Source: Filobacillus milosensis
GTDB lineage: Bacteria; Bacillota; Bacilli; Bacillales; Alkalibacillaceae
Length of the DNA stretch: 64,000 nucleotides
Assembly (NCBI RefSeq): GCF_004402015.1
Contig: NZ_SOPW01000017.1
Span: 21,266-85,265 of the forward strand
Direction of reading: 5' to 3'
Under the pieces are notes generated by a model. It saw only the letters and a program-made list of their open reading frames with translations. It was not told the origin of the DNA and did not search any database. Positions 8,393 to 17,649 of the stretch are shown in pieces. Both the position numbers and the translations under genes were made by a program. Position 1 is the first letter of the stretch; each line of letters begins with the position of its first letter.

Positions 8393-8526
8393 ATAAAAAT
8401 ATCTCACTTTCTATTTATGTATTTATTCAAATTTTAACAAATAATTGGTAGGCATATCCAATCTATCTTTTAAGTTTTAATAATTCATAATGCATTTCAG
8501 CAAATTGCTTATAAAACGAAGATTTA

Positions 8527-9111
8527 CTAATAACCTTTACGCATGGTAGCTATCCGACGAATTAACACCAAAACTCCGCCCAAAAATAATCCTAAAACTG
8601 CCATGACCAAAGTTGGTAAACTTTCGTTGATTATGTGATTTATTTTTTTACTAAAAGGTTCAGGAATATGTTCCTCCCTTGGTTCAACATACTTAAGGTG
8701 GTTAACTGAATCCCCCCAAACTGCAGATTTCCAGCCGTTTTCACGTTTTTCTAACCAAATTTCTATTCGATCTCCGACCATTATATCCATTCTTTTACCA
8801 CCTTCCATTTGAACCCAGGATGGTATGTAAGAATATGTAATACTTATTGAATCACCTTTAGTCTTCTCAAAATGATTTGGTTTTTTAATAACTTGCTCGA
8901 TTTCTAATTGCATTTTTCTTAATTGACTTGGATAACTCCTATCACGCTCTTGAACTAATACGTCAGTTTTAACATCACCTATGATTTGTAGAGGTGCTTC
9001 ATTTTTCCTTTCCTCTATTTCTTTGGGATCCATTGCTGCATCTAAATGAACTTGCTCTGAAAACACAAATATGAAAGTTAACATGTAGACTAGAGTGAAA
9101 ATTTTTTTCAT
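8527..9111 (-). CDS. Secreted or membrane-anchored protein of unknown function
   Basis: A 194-residue protein I do not recognise. Residues 1-26 are a signal peptide (basic MKK, then a hydrophobic stretch ending LDAAMD). The middle is a globular, charged domain with a SYIPSWVQMEGGKRMDIMVG segment of beta character. Residues ~168-185 are a second membrane helix (TLVMAVLGLFLGGVLVLI) followed by a basic tail RRIATMRKGY that would stay in the cytoplasm. The topology is an exported domain anchored at its C-terminus. AAGTTAGG upstream is a weak ribosome site. No partner gene is close. Confidence 0.7.
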   Translation of the reverse strand: MKKIFTLVYMLTFIFVFSEQVHLDAAMDPKEIEERKNEAPLQIIGDVKTDVLVQERDRSYPSQLRKMQLEIEQVIKKPNHFEKTKGDSISITYSYIPSWVQMEGGKRMDIMVGDRIEIWLEKRENGWKSAVWGDSVNHLKYVEPREEHIPEPFSKKINHIINESLPTLVMAVLGLFLGGVLVLIRRIATMRKGY

Positions 9112-9274
9112 GATTAACCAACCTAACTTTTATTTGCCTTAACTTATCAGACGATAGATTCTGCGAAAAGTTTCATGCCAAAGTTTTTGTTAAAAATTTT
9201 ATTTTTGCAGAAGGATTTTCGCTAAAAGCGTCGAAATATTTTTCTTGAAATTTATTTAACAGGAGATGATGTTT

Positions 9275-9997
9275 ATGAAACGGGAAAACATTTTAGAATT
9301 CACTCAACCCGGTGATAAATCGTTCAAATACCGGCACAATTATTCAATGTCGATGGAACTACGAGATGAATTATTGGCAAATGTTTATTTAAAGTTTGTG
9401 CATTTCGCCTTTGAACACCTTTATGATGAGTCAGCTATAGAAGCCTTTAACCAATTCATGCAAGAACATGACTTAACTAAGGAAAATGAAAGTCTCATAC
9501 ACCATATATTATTTTGGTGGCGCACCTTAAATTTAATGAAGATTGATCCAGACCTAAACATTATTCAAGATTTCATTAATCATCACAGAGATTATTTTGA
9601 AAAATGGCCCCTTCTTAAATCCTGGCTTTACGAATGGCATAACATAGTTCCAGGCTTTTATTTCAATGGATCACAGTTCGGTGCAAACGGTTATGTGATG
9701 ATTGATACGAATACCCACCAGCCTCTAGATGTTTTCAACCCTTTACCAACCTTCGATACACCTCCGAATAAGACTATATCAGCTGGATTTCTACTTCCAT
9801 TTTGTGATTCCCTATACTTCCCACTTTGTGAATTTTACACTTTTGAAGCCAGTACCAACCAGGAAGTTGCCGCACACATTACTCACTACTCAGACTTATA
9901 TGAAGCTTCAACTGACAAGTTCGACTGGTTTATTAGAATGTTTTCGTTACTGCTTAGAGTAGAGAAAGTCACATTGAGTAATTTAAGGAACAATTAA
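9275..9997 (+). CDS. Uncharacterised cytoplasmic protein
   Basis: A 240-residue soluble protein of no family known to me. The first 120 residues look helical (LRDELLANVYLKFVHFAFEH, later an HHILFWWRTLNLMKIDPDLN region); the second half alternates strands and loops and is rich in Phe, Tyr and Pro, with the segment SWLYEWHNIVPGFYF. Of three in-frame ATGs at 9266, 9269 and 9275, the last is chosen because AGGAG at 9261-9265 leaves 9 bases before it. Its stop codon overlaps the stop codon of the convergent phosphatase gene by three bases. Confidence 0.7.
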   Translation: MKRENILEFTQPGDKSFKYRHNYSMSMELRDELLANVYLKFVHFAFEHLYDESAIEAFNQFMQEHDLTKENESLIHHILFWWRTLNLMKIDPDLNIIQDFINHHRDYFEKWPLLKSWLYEWHNIVPGFYFNGSQFGANGYVMIDTNTHQPLDVFNPLPTFDTPPNKTISAGFLLPFCDSLYFPLCEFYTFEASTNQEVAAHITHYSDLYEASTDKFDWFIRMFSLLLRVEKVTLSNLRNN

Positions 9998-10611
9998 ATC
10001 TGTAAGTGTTTATTCTTGAGGTGTCTTTGATTATTTAAAAATCGCACTATTCTTGACTCATCATTAGCTTCAAGTAAATGAATACCCGTATCGCCAGTAG
10101 GAAATATAGTTTGATCATCATTAGGCTGTTTTATAAATGCCTTTATAAAGTTAGAGATTAGACCACCATGTGACACAACTGCAACACGCTCTAGATTTTT
10201 GTGATTAGTGATTATGTTATGAAAGACCCTTTCCGCTCTAAAACGTAAATATAATTCAGATTCACCTTTTTCAATGGGGACATGATATGGTCTTCCACCC
10301 TCTGGTAAAGGGTACTTTACTGCCGCTTCTCCTTTAGATATCCCTGCGAGAACGCCATTGTTCCACTCCATTAAGTCACTTTCTTCGATTAACTCACAAC
10401 CTATTTGTTCTTGAAGTATTTCAGCAGTTTTTTTAGCTCTCTTTAATGGACTTGTTAAGATTAATTCTGGTGGAAGTTGTTCAGCGAGGTAATGGGCCAT
10501 ACTTCTTGCTTGCTCTGTCCCCAGTGAAGTTAACGGGAAGTCAGCCCTTCCTTCATGCACTCCTGTAATATCCGCTTCAGATTGACCATGTCTAATAACT
10601 ATTATTTGCAA
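9994..10611 (-). CDS. Histidine phosphatase (phosphoglycerate-mutase-like) family protein
   Basis: About 205 residues with the catalytic RHGQSEAD near the start (phosphohistidine motif RHG), LTSLGTEQARSMAHYL, TSPLKRAKKTAEIL and the distal HGGLISNFI, giving the Arg-His-Arg-His set of the branch 1 histidine phosphatases. Members dephosphorylate small metabolites (for example alpha-ribazole-phosphate or sugar phosphates); substrate unknown. The likely start is a TTG at 10611, because GGGGGAG lies 6 bases before it; an earlier TTG at 10626 would put this ribosome site inside the gene. Its end overlaps the convergent gene's stop. Confidence 0.85.
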   Translation of the reverse strand: MQIIVIRHGQSEADITGVHEGRADFPLTSLGTEQARSMAHYLAEQLPPELILTSPLKRAKKTAEILQEQIGCELIEESDLMEWNNGVLAGISKGEAAVKYPLPEGGRPYHVPIEKGESELYLRFRAERVFHNIITNHKNLERVAVVSHGGLISNFIKAFIKQPNDDQTIFPTGDTGIHLLEANDESRIVRFLNNQRHLKNKHLQI

Positions 10612-10685
10612 TGTTTTCTCCCCCAAAAAAATTCACTTTTAGTATATTTTACCATATATTAATCCCAATATTTTCAACAAAATGA

Positions 10686-10722
10686 AAAAGCACTTTCAGT
10701 AATATTAGCTGAAAGTGCTTTT
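10686..10722 (-). terminator. Rho-independent terminator of the acetyltransferase gene
   Basis: AAAAAGCACTTTCAG pairs perfectly with CTGAAAGTGCTTTTT over 15 bp around a 7-base loop. The A- and T-runs on both sides would let it work in both directions, but only the minus-strand gene ending at 10747 needs it. Confidence 0.88.
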
Positions 10723-10746
10723 TAAACGTTTTATTGTTAAAAAGAT

Positions 10747-11286
10747 TCAATTATCCCATTCATCTTTTAGAATGGCATAAATACAATCATCTTCCCAATA
10801 ACCTTTTAGATTTATACTCTGAACAAAATGAGCTTCTTTTCTCATCCCTAACTTGTTCAGTAGCTTTATTGAATTAATATTATTAGGGTCAACCGATGCA
10901 GTAATGCGATGTTTTTTTAAATTCTTGAACAAATAAGAAATCATAGCTCGAAGCGATTCTGTAGCATAACCCTTTTGTTGTTCAGTTGGCGCAATTGTAT
11001 AACCAATTTCAATTTGATCATCATCTACAAAGTGTATGCCAATATCCCCAATAAGAATACCACTATCTTTTAAACAAACAGCAACTTGATACCATGTATT
11101 AGTCCTATTAAATTCAACACAGTTACTCAAAATGAACTTCCTTACATCATTGATTGATGTTGGGTGAAAAGATTGAAATTGATAAATTTCTGGCTGTGAA
11201 CGATATTGAAAATAATCTTCCGCATCTGAAGGAGAAAGTTTTCTTAATAACAACCTATCTGTAGATATTAATGTGTCAATTTTCAT
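10747..11286 (-). CDS. GNAT-family N-acetyltransferase (RimJ/RimL type)
   Basis: A 179-residue acetyltransferase. It starts with the typical STDRLLLRKLSPSDAEDYFQ, has the acetyl-CoA-binding block IGYTIAPTEQQKGYATESLR (Q/RxxGxG/A) and ends with the conserved ASVDPNNINSIKLLNKLGMR. Members of the RimJ/RimL group acetylate protein N-termini or small amines; the substrate is unknown. The ATG at 11286 is chosen since AAGGGGGG lies 6 bases upstream; an ATG 18 bases earlier is possible but would contain that site. It is 28 bp downstream of the rRNA methyltransferase gene on the same strand and probably co-transcribed. Confidence 0.9.
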   Translation of the reverse strand: MKIDTLISTDRLLLRKLSPSDAEDYFQYRSQPEIYQFQSFHPTSINDVRKFILSNCVEFNRTNTWYQVAVCLKDSGILIGDIGIHFVDDDQIEIGYTIAPTEQQKGYATESLRAMISYLFKNLKKHRITASVDPNNINSIKLLNKLGMRKEAHFVQSINLKGYWEDDCIYAILKDEWDN

Positions 11287-11314
11287 ACCGTCCCCCCTTA
11301 TCATTTAAGAAAAG

Positions 11315-12787
11315 TCATTTCAACACAAGCTTTGCGACGCTTTCCACGTGCACCGTTTGCGGAAACATATCCACTGGTTGAATCTCTTTAACCTTATATC
11401 CGTTCTTCACTAAATACTTCATATCACGCGCCTGTGTCTCTGGGTTACAGGACACATACACCACGCGTTTCGGCTTTAGTTTAACAATACTTGATAAAAA
11501 GGCTTCATCGCTACCGCTTCTGGGTGGATCCAAAATGACTACATCTGCTTTTTCACCTCGGGCAGCCATTTGTACCATGAACTCTCCGGCGTCACCTTGA
11601 TAGAATCGTGCATTTTTCACGCCGTTTCGCTTAGAATTTCGAATGGCATCTCGAACTGCACCTTTATTAAGCTCCACGCCAATAACTTTTCCAGCTTTCT
11701 GGCTTGCAACTAAACCAATCGTACCAATCCCACAATATGCATCAATTACCGTTTCATTTCCAGTTAACTCTGCCATTTTAATTGCTTCTGAGTAAAGCTT
11801 CTCTGTCTGAACCGGATTGATCTGATAAAAGGATTTTGAGGAGATTTCGAACTCTAATCCACAGAGCGTGTCTGTGATCGTACCCTTGCCGAAGAGCACT
11901 TTCTCCTGGTCTCCAAGCACCATGCTGTCACTTCTATTATTGATGTTTAAAATTATCGTCGTAATTTCCGGATGTTCTTTTTTTAATGCTTTAATAAAAT
12001 TATTCTTACCCTTGAACATAGGAGATGCCGCTACTAAGACCACCATAATCTCTCCACTGTTCTTGCCTACCCTTACTAGTACATGTCTTAAGAACCCTCG
12101 TTCTGTATCTTCATTGTATGGCTGCATTTTAAAGGACTTCATCATACCCTTTATAGTTTGTATAATTTCGTCCGCTTTAGGGTCGTGAATCATGGACCCA
12201 TCCATTGGTATTATTCGATGCGTATTCGGGGCATATAGTCCGCTAATGATCTGCTTCTTTTTATTCATACCGAATGTCATCGTATTTTTATTCCGATAAC
12301 CATAAGGGTGATCCATAGTTATGATGGAATCCGGTTTTCCAAATGGGTCCATTAATTGGTCAATGGTATGCTGCTTAAAACGTGTTTGCGCCTCATAACT
12401 CATGTGATGAATCTGACAACCGCCTCGTTCGTAATAATACTTGGATGGTGAAATAACACGGTCTTCTGAGGTTTTAATCACACGTTTCAACTCAGCGTTA
12501 GTAAAACGTCCTTTTTGAGAAATAATCACTTCAGCTGTTTCACCAGGCAACAAGTTCTCTACGGAAAGCTCTTTACCTTCCCACTGAAAAACACCTTTTC
12601 CCTCTTTCGTAAGGCCTGTGCAGGTTACTTCTGCAATTATACCTTTACGACCACGTGGAGGCTTATTTGTTGTTTTAGGGCTTCCTTTAGATTTCCCCTG
12701 TGGCGAGTGTTGTTTGTTATTCTGTTTTTCAGGATTATTTCGTTTATTTCCGGACTTTTTATATCCTTTATTCTTTCTTTTCGTCAT
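11315..12787 (-). CDS. RlmCD/RumA-family 23S rRNA (uracil-C5)-methyltransferase paralogue lacking the Fe-S cysteines
   Basis: A 490-residue SAM-dependent class I methyltransferase of the TrmA/RumA group, equivalent to B. subtilis YfjO. The first ~50 residues are a strongly basic, Asn/Gln/Lys/Pro-rich tail; then a TRAM domain (about 50-110), the methyltransferase with DAYCGIGTIGLVASQKAGKV, DPPRSGSDEA and the catalytic VYVSCNPETQARD. Unlike the second copy at 15101-16477, three of the four [4Fe-4S] ligands are gone: where that protein has CEVFYQCGGC, this one has KYYYERGGC, and the later Cys is replaced (PMDGSMIHD). The catalytic residues remain, so an active methyltransferase without the cluster is expected. 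Target uridine unknown. Confidence 0.9.
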   Translation of the reverse strand: MTKRKNKGYKKSGNKRNNPEKQNNKQHSPQGKSKGSPKTTNKPPRGRKGIIAEVTCTGLTKEGKGVFQWEGKELSVENLLPGETAEVIISQKGRFTNAELKRVIKTSEDRVISPSKYYYERGGCQIHHMSYEAQTRFKQHTIDQLMDPFGKPDSIITMDHPYGYRNKNTMTFGMNKKKQIISGLYAPNTHRIIPMDGSMIHDPKADEIIQTIKGMMKSFKMQPYNEDTERGFLRHVLVRVGKNSGEIMVVLVAASPMFKGKNNFIKALKKEHPEITTIILNINNRSDSMVLGDQEKVLFGKGTITDTLCGLEFEISSKSFYQINPVQTEKLYSEAIKMAELTGNETVIDAYCGIGTIGLVASQKAGKVIGVELNKGAVRDAIRNSKRNGVKNARFYQGDAGEFMVQMAARGEKADVVILDPPRSGSDEAFLSSIVKLKPKRVVYVSCNPETQARDMKYLVKNGYKVKEIQPVDMFPQTVHVESVAKLVLK

Positions 12788-12962
12788 AAGACACTACCTA
12801 ACTTTTCTTATACTTTGACACTCCATTATAAACTACCCGGAGCTGGCAGTAAAATGTATTAATGTAACACTCACTTAAATAAATATAAGGGGTAGTGACA
12901 AGTAGAGAAAGGAATTTTCGAATCATAACGCGAAAACAATACGTATATGAAAGGAGAATTTG

Positions 12963-15020
12963 ATGAAACCACCTATAGCAAAAAGAATCCCACATCCTCA
13001 TAAATTACATGGCGATGTGCGCGAAGATGACTATTATTGGCTGAGGGATCGTTCCAATCCGGAAGTCATAAATTATCTAAAGGAAGAGAATCGCTATTAT
13101 GAAGAAACCATGCATCCGTTAGAGGAACAAACTGAACAGATTTATGAAAGTATGGTCGACCGTGTTCCAGAATCAGAAGAGAATGTACCAGTTCAACATG
13201 GCCCATTCTTCTATTATTCACGTCTGGATAAAGACAAACAGTACCCAATATATGCACGTAAGCTTGCTAAAAGTCGCGAAGACTTATCAGAAGCAACAGA
13301 GGAAGTCGTGCTTGATTTAAATGATTTAGCCATAGATGAAGAGTATTTAAATGTGACGGTACAGAGAATAAGTAACGATCACAAACTTTTTGCTTATTTA
13401 GAGAATCGAGATGGTTCTGATCGATTTACCCTCTACATAAAAAATATGGAAACTGGTGAGCTTCTAGCAGATTGCATTCCGAATATCTATTTGTTTGGTA
13501 GTTTGGAATGGAGCAGCTGTGGTGAGTATATTTTTTATATCACGGTAGACGATCAACAACGCCCGTACCGATTATGGCGACACCGTTTAGGAAGTGATAA
13601 AAGTAGTGATGAACTCATCTATGAAGAAAAAGACACAACGTTTACCTTGTTCATGACTAAATCATTAAGCGGTAAATATATCATTGTCGATTCAAGATCG
13701 AAAACGACTAGCGAGATTCGTTTAATCCATGCTGATTCTCCGTTATCCTCTATAAAACTGGTAGATGAACGGCGAGATGGAATAGAATATGATGTTGAGC
13801 AATGGGGTGACGACCTACTCATACTGACCAATGAGGGAGCGATGAACTTTCAGTTACTTCGTTGTCCACTTGATGATCTTGATTCACGAGAGAAGATGAT
13901 AGAGAATAACTCAGACCGTTATCTTCAAGCCATGTACCCTTTCCGAGATAAGTTACTTATTTTTGGCCGTGAAAACGGGATGACTCAAATTTGGGTTCTA
14001 CGTGATGATGAATTAGAGAAAATTAAATGGGATGAACCTTTCTATACTGTTTCCATAGTATCTCATCAAAGTTATGAAACAAATGAAGTATTACTTGAAT
14101 ATGAGTCCCATATCACTCCAAAAACAACATACGGATTAAATTTGTTGACTGGTGAAAAGCGCTCGTTACAAGTTGCTCCTGTTAGTGGAGATTACGATTC
14201 AACGTGCTATCGACAAGAACAATTATGGGCTGAAGCCGAAGATGGAGTCAATGTTCCAATGACTGTTGTCTACCGTGAAGGAGCATTAAAATCTGGACCT
14301 GCTCCACTAATTCTTTATGGATATGGATCGTATGGGGCCAACAGTGACCCGCATTTTAACCCTTATCGCCTATCTCTTTTAGACCAAGGAATTGTGTTTG
14401 TCACAGCACAAGTACGAGGCGGCTCTGAAATGGGACGAAATTGGTATGAAGATGGAAAAATGCAGAATAAACGTAACACCTTCACTGATTTCATTGCTGC
14501 GGCTAAATATTTAATTGAGCATAACTACACGATGCCAAGCAAGATGGCAGCCCGTGGTGGTAGTGCAGGAGGATTGCTTGTAGGTGCAGTGGCTAATATG
14601 GCTGGAGAGCTATTTCAGGTTATTGTTCCCGAGGTACCTTTCGTCGATGTTGTTACGACCATGCTGGACGAATCGATTCCGCTGACCACCTTGGAATGGG
14701 ATGAATGGGGTGACCCACGGAAGCAGGAAGACTATTTTTATATGAAGTCATATAGCCCTTACGATAATGTTGAAGAGAAAGAGTATCCACATCTATATAT
14801 TACAACTGGTCTGAACGACCCTCGAGTAGCTTTTTGGGAACCTGCCAAGTGGGTTGCACGATTAAGATCCATGAAAACCGACCATAACATCCTCGTGCTT
14901 AAAACAAATATGGGTGCAGGACATTTCGGTGCCTCAGGCCGTTTCAACCACTTGAAAGAAGGCGCAGAATGTTATGCATTCATTCTTGATAAAATTGGTG
15001 TGGCTATAGAACAAAAATAA
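12963..15020 (+). CDS. ptrB: Oligopeptidase B (S9 serine peptidase)
   Basis: A 686-residue prolyl-oligopeptidase-family enzyme that cleaves short peptides after Arg/Lys in the cytoplasm. The first ~400 residues form the seven-bladed propeller (start RIPHPHKLHGDVREDDYYWL), the rest the alpha/beta-hydrolase domain: YGYGSYGANSDPHFNPYR, the nucleophile elbow ARGGSAGGLLVG (Ser), and the catalytic His in GAGHFGASGR; the Asp is in the NDPRVAFWEP region. The ATG at 12963 follows AAGGAG by 6 bases. A TTG codon directly before it is not needed. Single gene with its own terminator; length fits the family. Confidence 0.93.
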   Translation: MKPPIAKRIPHPHKLHGDVREDDYYWLRDRSNPEVINYLKEENRYYEETMHPLEEQTEQIYESMVDRVPESEENVPVQHGPFFYYSRLDKDKQYPIYARKLAKSREDLSEATEEVVLDLNDLAIDEEYLNVTVQRISNDHKLFAYLENRDGSDRFTLYIKNMETGELLADCIPNIYLFGSLEWSSCGEYIFYITVDDQQRPYRLWRHRLGSDKSSDELIYEEKDTTFTLFMTKSLSGKYIIVDSRSKTTSEIRLIHADSPLSSIKLVDERRDGIEYDVEQWGDDLLILTNEGAMNFQLLRCPLDDLDSREKMIENNSDRYLQAMYPFRDKLLIFGRENGMTQIWVLRDDELEKIKWDEPFYTVSIVSHQSYETNEVLLEYESHITPKTTYGLNLLTGEKRSLQVAPVSGDYDSTCYRQEQLWAEAEDGVNVPMTVVYREGALKSGPAPLILYGYGSYGANSDPHFNPYRLSLLDQGIVFVTAQVRGGSEMGRNWYEDGKMQNKRNTFTDFIAAAKYLIEHNYTMPSKMAARGGSAGGLLVGAVANMAGELFQVIVPEVPFVDVVTTMLDESIPLTTLEWDEWGDPRKQEDYFYMKSYSPYDNVEEKEYPHLYITTGLNDPRVAFWEPAKWVARLRSMKTDHNILVLKTNMGAGHFGASGRFNHLKEGAECYAFILDKIGVAIEQK

Positions 15021-15042
15021 TCTTAAAACAAATAATTTTAAA

Positions 15043-15093
15043 AAATCCGTACTATGATTCAACACTGATTATCATAGTACGGATTTAATTTTT
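15043..15093. terminator. Rho-independent terminator, bidirectional, between ptrB and rlmCD
   Basis: AAATCCGTACTATGAT pairs perfectly with ATCATAGTACGGATTT over 16 bp. A-rich sequence on the left and AATTTTT on the right allow it to serve both the plus-strand peptidase gene and the minus-strand methyltransferase gene that ends at 15101. Confidence 0.88.
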
Positions 15094-15100
15094 CAATTAT

Positions 15101-16477
15101 TTATTTTTTCAACACAAGCTCCGTCACGCTCTCAATATGGTTACTTTGCGGAAACATATCTACTGGCTGAATTTGTTTCGCTTCATAGCCACCACCCGCT
15201 AATATTTTGATGTCACGAGCTAGTGTGGATGGATTACAAGACACATATACAATCCGTTCAGGTTTCATATCAATCATCGCTTTTAATAATTCTTCATCGC
15301 ACCCTTTTCGCGGTGGGTCGACTACGATAACATCAGGTCTTAAGCCTTGAGATTTCCACCAAGGCATAACTTTTTCTGCTTCACCAACAAAGAATTCAGC
15401 ATTATCGATATGGTTACGTTTCGCATTGTCCTTCGCATCATCAACGGCTTGTGGTACAACTTCAACTCCATACACTTTTTTCGCATGTTGAGCAAGAAAC
15501 AACGAGATGCTTCCAATCCCACAATAGGCATCGATCACCGTTTCATTCCCTGTTAGGTGGGCATATTTTAAAGCCTGCTCATACAATTTTTCCGTTTGCT
15601 CAGGGTTCACCTGATAAAACGAATGAGCAGATATCGCAAATTCTAACTCACCAATTTTATCAAAAATGACGTCTTTGCTCCATAACGTTTTTGAATCCCG
15701 TCCCATAATTACATTTGTCTGTTTAGGGTTCACATTATGGATGATTCCTTTAATGTTCGAATCAAGCTCTCGTATGCGTTCAACGAGCTTGTTTTTGTTA
15801 GGAATATCTTTAGTTCGTGTCACTAAAACCACCATAATTTCACCTGTGTGGTACCCTGTCCGGGAAACAATATGACGAATTACACCTCTATGTGATTGTT
15901 CATCATATGGTTCAATACCGAGGTCCTCAATAATCCCCCGCATTTCACGAACAATATGATCATTAGCTTCATTCTGTACCGGGCAAGTATCCATATCGAT
16001 AATGTTATGGCTTTTCTTTTGATAAAAACCTGTTAAGATCTTCCCGTTACGTTCACCAACCGGAATTTGGACCTTATTTCGATAACTCCACGGTTCTTCC
16101 ATCCCAATGGTTGGGCGAACAGGAACATCAGGCATGTGAGCGATTTTATGCATCACATCTTGCACCTGTTTTTGTTTCATTTTAAGCTGACGTTCATAGC
16201 TCATGTGCTGAATTTGACAGCCTCCACATTGATAAAACACTTCGCATGGTGGTTCCACACGATCTTCACTAGGTTCGATTAATTCGATTAATTTACCAAA
16301 GGCTATATTCTTTTTAACTTTTACGATTTTTACTTTTGCTTTTTCACCTGGTAAACCGTATGGAACAAATACTGGATAACCATCTATTTTCCCTACACCA
16401 TTTCCTTCATGTGTGAGGTCGACAAACTCCAAATCTATGTATTCATTTTTCTTCACTGGTGCAGCGTTTTTTGACAT
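15101..16477 (-). CDS. rlmCD: 23S rRNA (uracil-C5)-methyltransferase RlmCD
   Basis: A 458-residue TrmA/RumA-family enzyme. B. subtilis RlmCD (YefA) methylates both U747 and U1939 of 23S rRNA. TRAM domain at about 10-70, then the [4Fe-4S] ligands CEVFYQCGGCQIQHMSY and the fourth Cys in MDTCPVQNE, the SAM site DAYCGIGSISLFLAQHAKKV, DPPRKGCDEELL and the catalytic VYVSCNPSTLARD. The ribosome site GAAGGA precedes the ATG. As in B. subtilis it follows the dagK gene, but a phased repeat array separates the two. The window carries a second family member at 11315-12787 that has lost the cluster ligands. Confidence 0.94.
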   Translation of the reverse strand: MSKNAAPVKKNEYIDLEFVDLTHEGNGVGKIDGYPVFVPYGLPGEKAKVKIVKVKKNIAFGKLIELIEPSEDRVEPPCEVFYQCGGCQIQHMSYERQLKMKQKQVQDVMHKIAHMPDVPVRPTIGMEEPWSYRNKVQIPVGERNGKILTGFYQKKSHNIIDMDTCPVQNEANDHIVREMRGIIEDLGIEPYDEQSHRGVIRHIVSRTGYHTGEIMVVLVTRTKDIPNKNKLVERIRELDSNIKGIIHNVNPKQTNVIMGRDSKTLWSKDVIFDKIGELEFAISAHSFYQVNPEQTEKLYEQALKYAHLTGNETVIDAYCGIGSISLFLAQHAKKVYGVEVVPQAVDDAKDNAKRNHIDNAEFFVGEAEKVMPWWKSQGLRPDVIVVDPPRKGCDEELLKAMIDMKPERIVYVSCNPSTLARDIKILAGGGYEAKQIQPVDMFPQSNHIESVTELVLKK

Positions 16478-16553
16478 ACTAATCCGTCCTTCTTCTAAGT
16501 TCTTCTAACATTATAAGTGATTGTAAGGCATTAAATAAAGTGAGAAGTGCATT

Positions 16554-16644
16554 TATGGGGATTTTCGAGAATATATGGGGAATTTTTTTATTTTATGGGG
16601 AATTTAAAAAATATATGGGGAATTTCTGATTTTTATGGGGAAAT
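16554..16644. repeat. Phased intergenic array, core TATGGGGAA, 5 copies, 20-bp period
   Basis: The triplet GGG of TATGGGGA recurs at 16558, 16578, 16598, 16618 and 16638, exactly every 20 bp, with AT-rich, non-conserved spacers. The array begins 17 bases downstream of the dagK stop codon (read on the minus strand as TTCCCCATA) and lies 77 bp before the rlmCD start. No terminator hairpin is visible between the two genes, so the array would be transcribed if they form an operon. Confidence 0.85.
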
Positions 16645-16660
16645 AGAAAGAAGAGGCCTA

Positions 16661-17572
16661 TTAAATAGACCCCTTCCCCTTCACTTCTTCTTTAGGTAAG
16701 AAAAATTCGATATGTTTATGCAAGACTTCAAATTTACCTGGCAATGTTCCCCCGTATTCACCATCTAAATTCAGTTGCATCGTCTCTTCTGGGATGACAT
16801 TAATCTCATTAGCATGCGCATAAATGATATGATCATCTAAAATATGGTGGCCACGAACCGCTTTATTGGCTAATAACACGAATTCCGCCAAATTGATTTT
16901 TTTCAAAATCATTAAATCAAAATAACCATCATCCATCGTTGCATGTGGGGCTAGTTTTTCAAAACCACCTACTGAATTAGAGTTAGACACTAGAAATAGC
17001 ATGATTTCTTCTTCGACCACTTGGTCATCGTACTCAATACGTACTTTTGTTGGTCGAAGGGAAGGAAGCATCTCGATCCCTTTTAAGTAATAAGCTAATT
17101 GTCCAAGCACAGTTTTTAACTTGCTTGGCACTTCATAAGTCAATTCGGTTAGCTTACCTCCACCTGCAATGTTCATAAAATGATGGTTATTCACTTTCCC
17201 GATATCCAGCTTTTTTGTATAACCTTCAAGAATGATATCCATCGCTTTTCGTGGGTCACGTGGTACACGAATCGCACGAGCAAAATCATTCGTCGTTCCC
17301 ATTGGTAAAATACCAAGTTTCGGGCGATATTGCATACGAGCCATTCCATCTACGACTTCATTGACTGTACCATCCCCACCTGCTGCGATGATGATATCAT
17401 GCTCTCTCTCACAAGCTAAAATGGCTGCATCCCTTGCGCAACCATCTCCAGTTGTGGCATGAGCAGACGCTTCAAAACCTGCTAATTCTAAGCTTTCTAA
17501 AACAGCCGGGAGAGCTTTTTTCATTGCCTCTCTTCCCGATGTTGGGTTATATATTAAACGAGCACGTTTCAT
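16661..17572 (-). CDS. dagK: Diacylglycerol kinase
   Basis: A 303-residue lipid kinase of the DgkB/YerQ group. It phosphorylates diacylglycerol released by lipoteichoic acid synthesis, returning it to phospholipid. The kinase N-terminal lobe shows RLIYNPTSGREAMKKALP and the nucleotide motif AGGDGTVNEVVDGM, with ILPMGTTNDFARA following; the C-terminal sandwich has LDGEYGG near the end with the conserved Asp/Gly. Gene order with rlmCD matches B. subtilis. The start has GTGAAA only as a weak ribosome site. Its stop lies beside a phased repeat array. Confidence 0.94.
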   Translation of the reverse strand: MKRARLIYNPTSGREAMKKALPAVLESLELAGFEASAHATTGDGCARDAAILACEREHDIIIAAGGDGTVNEVVDGMARMQYRPKLGILPMGTTNDFARAIRVPRDPRKAMDIILEGYTKKLDIGKVNNHHFMNIAGGGKLTELTYEVPSKLKTVLGQLAYYLKGIEMLPSLRPTKVRIEYDDQVVEEEIMLFLVSNSNSVGGFEKLAPHATMDDGYFDLMILKKINLAEFVLLANKAVRGHHILDDHIIYAHANEINVIPEETMQLNLDGEYGGTLPGKFEVLHKHIEFFLPKEEVKGKGSI

Positions 17573-17649
17573 TATGTTTCACCTTCAGTTCAATTTTGCC
17601 TATAGCTAATACAAGCATACTCCTCTTTGTGAATAAATGGAAGATGATT

